Below, in pieces: positions 5,154-7,226 of a stretch of 7,226 nucleotides of DNA. Under the pieces are notes generated by a model. It was not told the DNA's origin. It did not search any database and saw only the letters and a program-made list of their open reading frames with translations. Positions within the stretch are counted from its first letter, which is position 1, and each line of letters starts with the position of its first letter. The stretch comes from Sulfuritalea sp. (lineage in GTDB: Bacteria > Pseudomonadota > Gammaproteobacteria > Burkholderiales > Rhodocyclaceae). Location: assembly GCA_026399445.1 (NCBI GenBank), contig JAPLRA010000183.1:643-7868 (forward strand). The letters run 5' to 3'. The position numbers were made by a program, and so were the translations under genes.

Positions 5154-5343
5154 AGGCGGCGGCTTTGAGCGGTGTAGATCCCTTGGCGCGCGCACTGACG
5201 GATAACACTTCGACGCCGACGATATTTCCGTTCACGTCGTAGTCCAGGATCACGCCAGGCTTGATCTGTTCGGAATGTTCGACATCATGGTCGGAAATTT
5301 CCAGGTAAAGCGCATCGGCGATTGGATCGAATTCGAGTTTCAT
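5152..5343 (-). CDS. DUF2283 family small protein (candidate antitoxin partner)
   Basis: This 63-residue protein matches DUF2283: MKLEFDPIADALYLEIS, then EQIKPGVILDYDVNGNIVGVEVLSVSAR, the family's characteristic block. No biochemical role is established for the family. It follows the DUF4258 gene with an ATGA overlap (start 5343, upstream stop 5340-5342), so the two are translated as a unit. The tail KGSTPLKAAA is cut by a stop whose last two bases belong to REP copy B, so the native C-terminus may have been slightly altered by the repeat. A TA-like role with DUF4258 is inference from size, coupling and location among TA modules. Confidence 0.8.
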   Translation of the reverse strand: MKLEFDPIADALYLEISDHDVEHSEQIKPGVILDYDVNGNIVGVEVLSVSARAKGSTPLKAAA

Positions 5344-5588
5344 AGATCGGTCACCTCATCATCAAAGTACGCGGTAACAACGCGGACAGGTTCAACGGTT
5401 TCATTATAGACGACGCGCAATACCCGGAATCCTCGCTCCGAAATTGGGCGCAGCGCATGGGCTAGATCGGGATCGTCGTGGTCGTTTTCGGTGCGGGCCG
5501 GGTGATCGAGGGTGGTGGCGATCCACTCCGGGGCAATCTTTCGACGCCGCAATCGTTTCTCAGCGTGCTCGGTCAGCGTGTAGTCCAT
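5340..5588 (-). CDS. DUF4258 family small protein (candidate toxin partner)
   Basis: This 82-residue protein matches DUF4258: YTLTEHAEKRLRRRKIAPEWIATTLDHP at 3-30, then SERGFRVLRVVYN and EPVRVVTAYFDDE near the C-terminus. The pattern of an N-terminal T-HA-R-R helix and C-terminal paired strands resembles small BrnT/RelE-like toxin folds, but that similarity is my inference. It is first in the operon and overlaps DUF2283 by ATGA. No good Shine-Dalgarno or promoter is visible before ATG 5588; REP copy C lies about 40 bases upstream and may have displaced the original promoter. The pair is bracketed by REP copies B and C. Confidence 0.78.
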   Translation of the reverse strand: MDYTLTEHAEKRLRRRKIAPEWIATTLDHPARTENDHDDPDLAHALRPISERGFRVLRVVYNETVEPVRVVTAYFDDEVTDL

Positions 5589-5625
5589 GGCTGCAGTCTA
5601 GCAAAGGTATTCACATGGGAAACCT

Positions 5626-5703
5626 CAAGGCTCGTGTCGCCGTGTCGCCAGCACCGACTTTCGGCAGTCGCACGAAGTTAATTCGACCCTGGCCCCTTTG
5701 ATT
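5626..5703 (+). repeat. REP-like repeat, copy C, interrupting the TA5 toxin
   Basis: This third copy has the same orientation as A and B: tandem octamer GTGTCGCC, CCGA-CTT-TCGG hairpin, CGAA-GTTAA-TTCG, then GACCCTGGCCCCTTTGATT. Its right edge falls exactly where the TA5 toxin stops resembling the TA2 toxin. From that point the minus-strand reading frame translates the repeat and ends at a TAA within it. Confidence 0.82.
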
Positions 5704-5929
5704 CACCGGGCAAGGATAGCGCCGCCTGCACCCATTCGCCGACGTCACGATCTAGGACAAGGCGTCCCTTGGCTACCAACATGGCCACCTCCCAGGGAGA
5801 AATTGCCGATACCAGCACCGCCTCCTCTGCCAGCGAGCGCTGAATCGCCTTTCGCGCCGTGGGTCCGAGCCGCTCGCTGCCATTGAGCAGCCACACCCAC
5901 GCGTGAGTATCCAGCAAAACAAGGCTCAC
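5678..5929 (-). pseudogene. vapC: TA5 toxin remnant: PIN-domain (VapC family) protein truncated by REP copy C
   Basis: From GTG 5929, which overlaps the antitoxin stop as GTGA, the frame gives 83 residues. Residues 1-75 (SLVLLDTHAWVWLLNG ... EWVQAALSLPG) match the TA2 toxin at 66 of 75 positions and keep D7 and E47. The last eight residues (ESKGPGSN) are translated REP sequence. The C-terminal half of the PIN fold, with the third and fourth acidic positions (D99/D102 and D120 in TA2), is absent, so it cannot be an active nuclease. His9 follows the family consensus here, unlike Gln9 in TA2. The lost 3' half is not found elsewhere in the window, so this was deletion plus REP junction rather than simple insertion. 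Confidence 0.9.
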
Positions 5930-6153
5930 CTGTCGGCATCCCATTCCGCGTTGATGGGAGCAACGATATCGTTTTCGTCCAGAACGCTTCCTGCCAGAGC
6001 GCCAAACAGTTGGGTGTCCGGGGGCATGGGCACCAACCTGGCGATAGGCTTCCCACGTTTTGTGATGACCAGTGGTTCACGATGCGCGGCGACATCATCA
6101 AGAAGTTTCAGGCACTTTGCCTTGAAGTCACCCGCTCCAATAGTAGCTTCCAT
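5926..6153 (-). CDS. TA5 orphan antitoxin: Phd/YefM family
   Basis: This intact 75-residue paralogue of the TA2 antitoxin has MEATIGAGDFKAKCLKLLDDV, the core REPLVITKRGKPIARLVP and a C-terminal tail ending EWDADR. It is 62 of 75 residues identical to TA2. The start is fixed by GGAGGT six bases upstream (6160-6165 on plus); an in-frame start far upstream at 6327 would run through the porin terminator and is rejected. Its toxin partner is truncated, so it is now effectively an orphan antitoxin. Because its N-terminal DNA-binding half is almost identical to that of TA2, it may cross-repress the TA2 operon; neutralising the TA2 toxin is less certain, as most differences lie in the tail. Both points are inference. 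Confidence 0.88.
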   Translation of the reverse strand: MEATIGAGDFKAKCLKLLDDVAAHREPLVITKRGKPIARLVPMPPDTQLFGALAGSVLDENDIVAPINAEWDADR

Positions 6154-6159
6154 TGCAAT

Positions 6160-6192
6160 ACCTCCATGGTCATGATCCATGGTCACAGTATA
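6160..6192 (-). promoter_or_regulatory. TA5 promoter, exact operator iterons and Shine-Dalgarno
   Basis: Two exact 9-mers CCATGGTCA (6164-6172 and 6177-6185, plus-strand reading) lie 13 bases apart, as in TA2. A -10-like TATACT on the minus strand (6192-6187) comes just before them. A possible TTGAAT -35 (6213-6208) is only 15 bases away, shorter than ideal. GGAGGT (6165-6160) precedes ATG 6153 by six bases. Conservation of spacing between the two paralogous operons supports an operator role. Confidence 0.5.
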
Positions 6193-6227
6193 ACGCATGC
6201 CCACAATATTCAATGGGCCTTGCCACC

Positions 6228-6257
6228 AAAAAAAAAGCCACCCCGAAGGGTGGCTTT
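6228..6257 (-). terminator. Rho-independent terminator of the porin gene
   Basis: On the minus strand, 40 bases after the porin stop, AAAGCCACCC, loop TTCG and GGGTGGCTTT form a perfect 10-bp stem with a stable UUCG-type tetraloop, followed by a run of T. This is a textbook intrinsic terminator. It lies just before the TA5 promoter and insulates that operon from strong porin transcription. Confidence 0.93.
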
Positions 6258-6296
6258 GATTTTCCAACATCATGCCGACACTAGGTCGGCGCGATA

Positions 6297-7226
6297 TTAG
6301 AAGGAGTGACGCACGCCAGCGGCCCAACGCGTGAACGCGCCGTTGTTGCTGCCGGTGTTCGACGACTTGTCGTTGTCGCCATTCTCGTAACGAACATAAG
6401 CGGTGGTGCGCTTGCTCATGCTGTAGTCGAGGCCCAGACCCGTCAGGTTGCGGTCCTGGTCGCCATTCACAGCTGCCACGACGGGCATCTTGTCATCAAC
6501 GCGCAGAACGTTGGCCATGAACGCCCAGTTGCCCATGGCGTACTTCAGAGCAATGTTCCAGGAACGTGCATCGACGGTCGTACCAGCAGCAGCGTTACCC
6601 TTGGAAGACGTCCAACCGCCCATGACAGTAGCCGCGCCGAAGGTGTAGTTACCGCCGAGCATGTTGTGCTTGACGGTCGTACCAACGATGCCACCAGCCG
6701 TAACGTTGTTGCCGGCGTCAATCTTGTAGTAGGCGTAATGAACGTTGATCGGGCCGTTGTTGTACTTCAGACCGAGTTCCTGCTGGCCAGCAGTTGCATA
6801 CTGGTCGTTGTCGTTCTTGAACACGTGCAGCAGGCTACCGCTGAAACCGTTGAAGGTCGGGGTTTCGTACATCGCGGAATTGCCGACACGAACCAGACGA
6901 GCGCCAGCGCCGGAAGCACCGGCAGCGATCGTGGTCAGGGCGCCAGTATTGACGACGTTAACCACGCCCGTGCCATTCAGGCGGGCGAAGGAACCGGAGT
7001 AGCCGGAACCGATCGCGGTGCCGAAAGGCTGCGAAGCGGAGGAGGTGTACAGCGATGCATCGTTGATGGTGCCCATCTTGAAGCTGCCCATGGTGGCGCT
7101 CTTCAGCTCCAGGTAGTTCTGGCTGTTGAACATCTGGTTGGCGATTGCCGGATTCTGGGCGGAAATCGAAGTAGCACCTGCTACGCTCGTGCCACCGATC
7201 TGGTTAGCACCAGCGGTGAAGTCAGA
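6297..7226 (-). CDS. Gram-negative outer-membrane porin, 5'-partial
   Basis: The frame is open from the window edge to the stop at 6297-6299, giving the C-terminal 309 residues of a general-diffusion porin of the betaproteobacterial Porin_4/OmpC-like type, which normally has about 350-400 residues; the signal peptide and first strands lie outside. Visible features are MFNSQNYLELKSATMGSFKMG, GNSAMYETPTFNGFSGSLLH, alternating beta-strand segments (LGLKYNNGPINVHYAYYKID, NIALKYAMGNWAFMANVLRVDD, GLGLDYSMSKRTTAYVRYE) and the terminal WAAGVRHSF. The final Phe is the usual BAM recognition signal. Ala/Gly/Thr-rich segments (about residues 5-30 and 60-90) are probable extracellular loops. It acts in the outer membrane as a trimeric solute channel; substrate preference cannot be read. 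A strong terminator follows. Confidence 0.94.
   Translation of the reverse strand, partial: SDFTAGANQIGGTSVAGATSISAQNPAIANQMFNSQNYLELKSATMGSFKMGTINDASLYTSSASQPFGTAIGSGYSGSFARLNGTGVVNVVNTGALTTIAAGASGAGARLVRVGNSAMYETPTFNGFSGSLLHVFKNDNDQYATAGQQELGLKYNNGPINVHYAYYKIDAGNNVTAGGIVGTTVKHNMLGGNYTFGAATVMGGWTSSKGNAAAGTTVDARSWNIALKYAMGNWAFMANVLRVDDKMPVVAAVNGDQDRNLTGLGLDYSMSKRTTAYVRYENGDNDKSSNTGSNNGAFTRWAAGVRHSF

Noticed and set aside
5444..5701. Plus-strand frames sharing the peptide VAVSPAPTFGS with a frame at 4832-5155
   Set aside because: The shared peptide is only the REP repeat translated in the same frame at copies B and C; the rest overlaps real genes on the other strand.
4093..5703. Three similar repeats as a CRISPR array or integron attC sites
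   Set aside because: Spacing is about 1 kb and 0.5 kb with genes between, there are no cas genes or integrase, and no attC core sites are seen; REP beside a RAYT explains them better.
5926..6327. Longer start for the TA5 antitoxin (133 residues)
   Set aside because: The extension runs through the porin terminator and operator; the paralogue and a strong GGAGGT site fix the start at 6153.

Overview
The window looks like chromosomal DNA of a betaproteobacterium, possibly a Rhodocyclales-like lineage. Three things suggest this: the obgE-proB order, a trimeric-type porin ending in the beta-barrel signature HSF, and GC-rich codon use. The assignment to a lineage is inference; no rRNA or other marker gene is present.

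Layout. Positions 1-1722 (+) hold core genes: the tail of the GTPase gene obgE, broken by an out-of-frame internal deletion, and an intact proB (glutamate 5-kinase). Positions 1770-6192 are an accessory island made almost entirely of small two-gene modules of toxin-antitoxin type. In order they are: TA1, a VapC-type PIN toxin with a Phd/YefM-like antitoxin (1770-2443, minus); TA2, a second PIN toxin and antitoxin pair (2557-3200, minus); a REP-associated tyrosine transposase (RAYT) gene bounded by 15-bp perfect inverted repeats (3276-4157, gene on minus); TA3, a small putative antitoxin and a PemK/MazF-like toxin (4251-4946, plus) behind a strong promoter/palindromic operator; a DUF4258-DUF2283 pair (5152-5588, minus), here treated as a candidate TA-like module; and TA5, a paralogue of TA2 whose toxin is cut off by a repeat, leaving an intact antitoxin (5678-6153, minus). 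Positions 6228-7226 hold a rho-independent terminator and the 3' part of a porin gene (minus, running off the window end).

Three direct copies of a roughly 70-bp REP-like repeat (4093-4161, 5077-5153, 5626-5703) punctuate the island. One lies upstream of the RAYT gene, one between TA3 and the DUF pair, and one between the DUF pair and the truncated TA5 toxin. TA3 and the DUF pair are therefore each bracketed by REPs in direct orientation. The plausible agent of REP spread is the RAYT encoded next to the first copy. TA2 and TA5 are a segmental duplication that extends upstream into a porin-type terminator, of which TA2 keeps only half.

The intact type II modules show the usual architecture: antitoxin first, GTGA stop/start overlap or a 3-nt gap to the toxin, and palindromic or iterated sites over the promoter that fit antitoxin autoregulation. 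The most interesting aspect is the REP/RAYT-punctuated TA array and the traces of how it was assembled and eroded.
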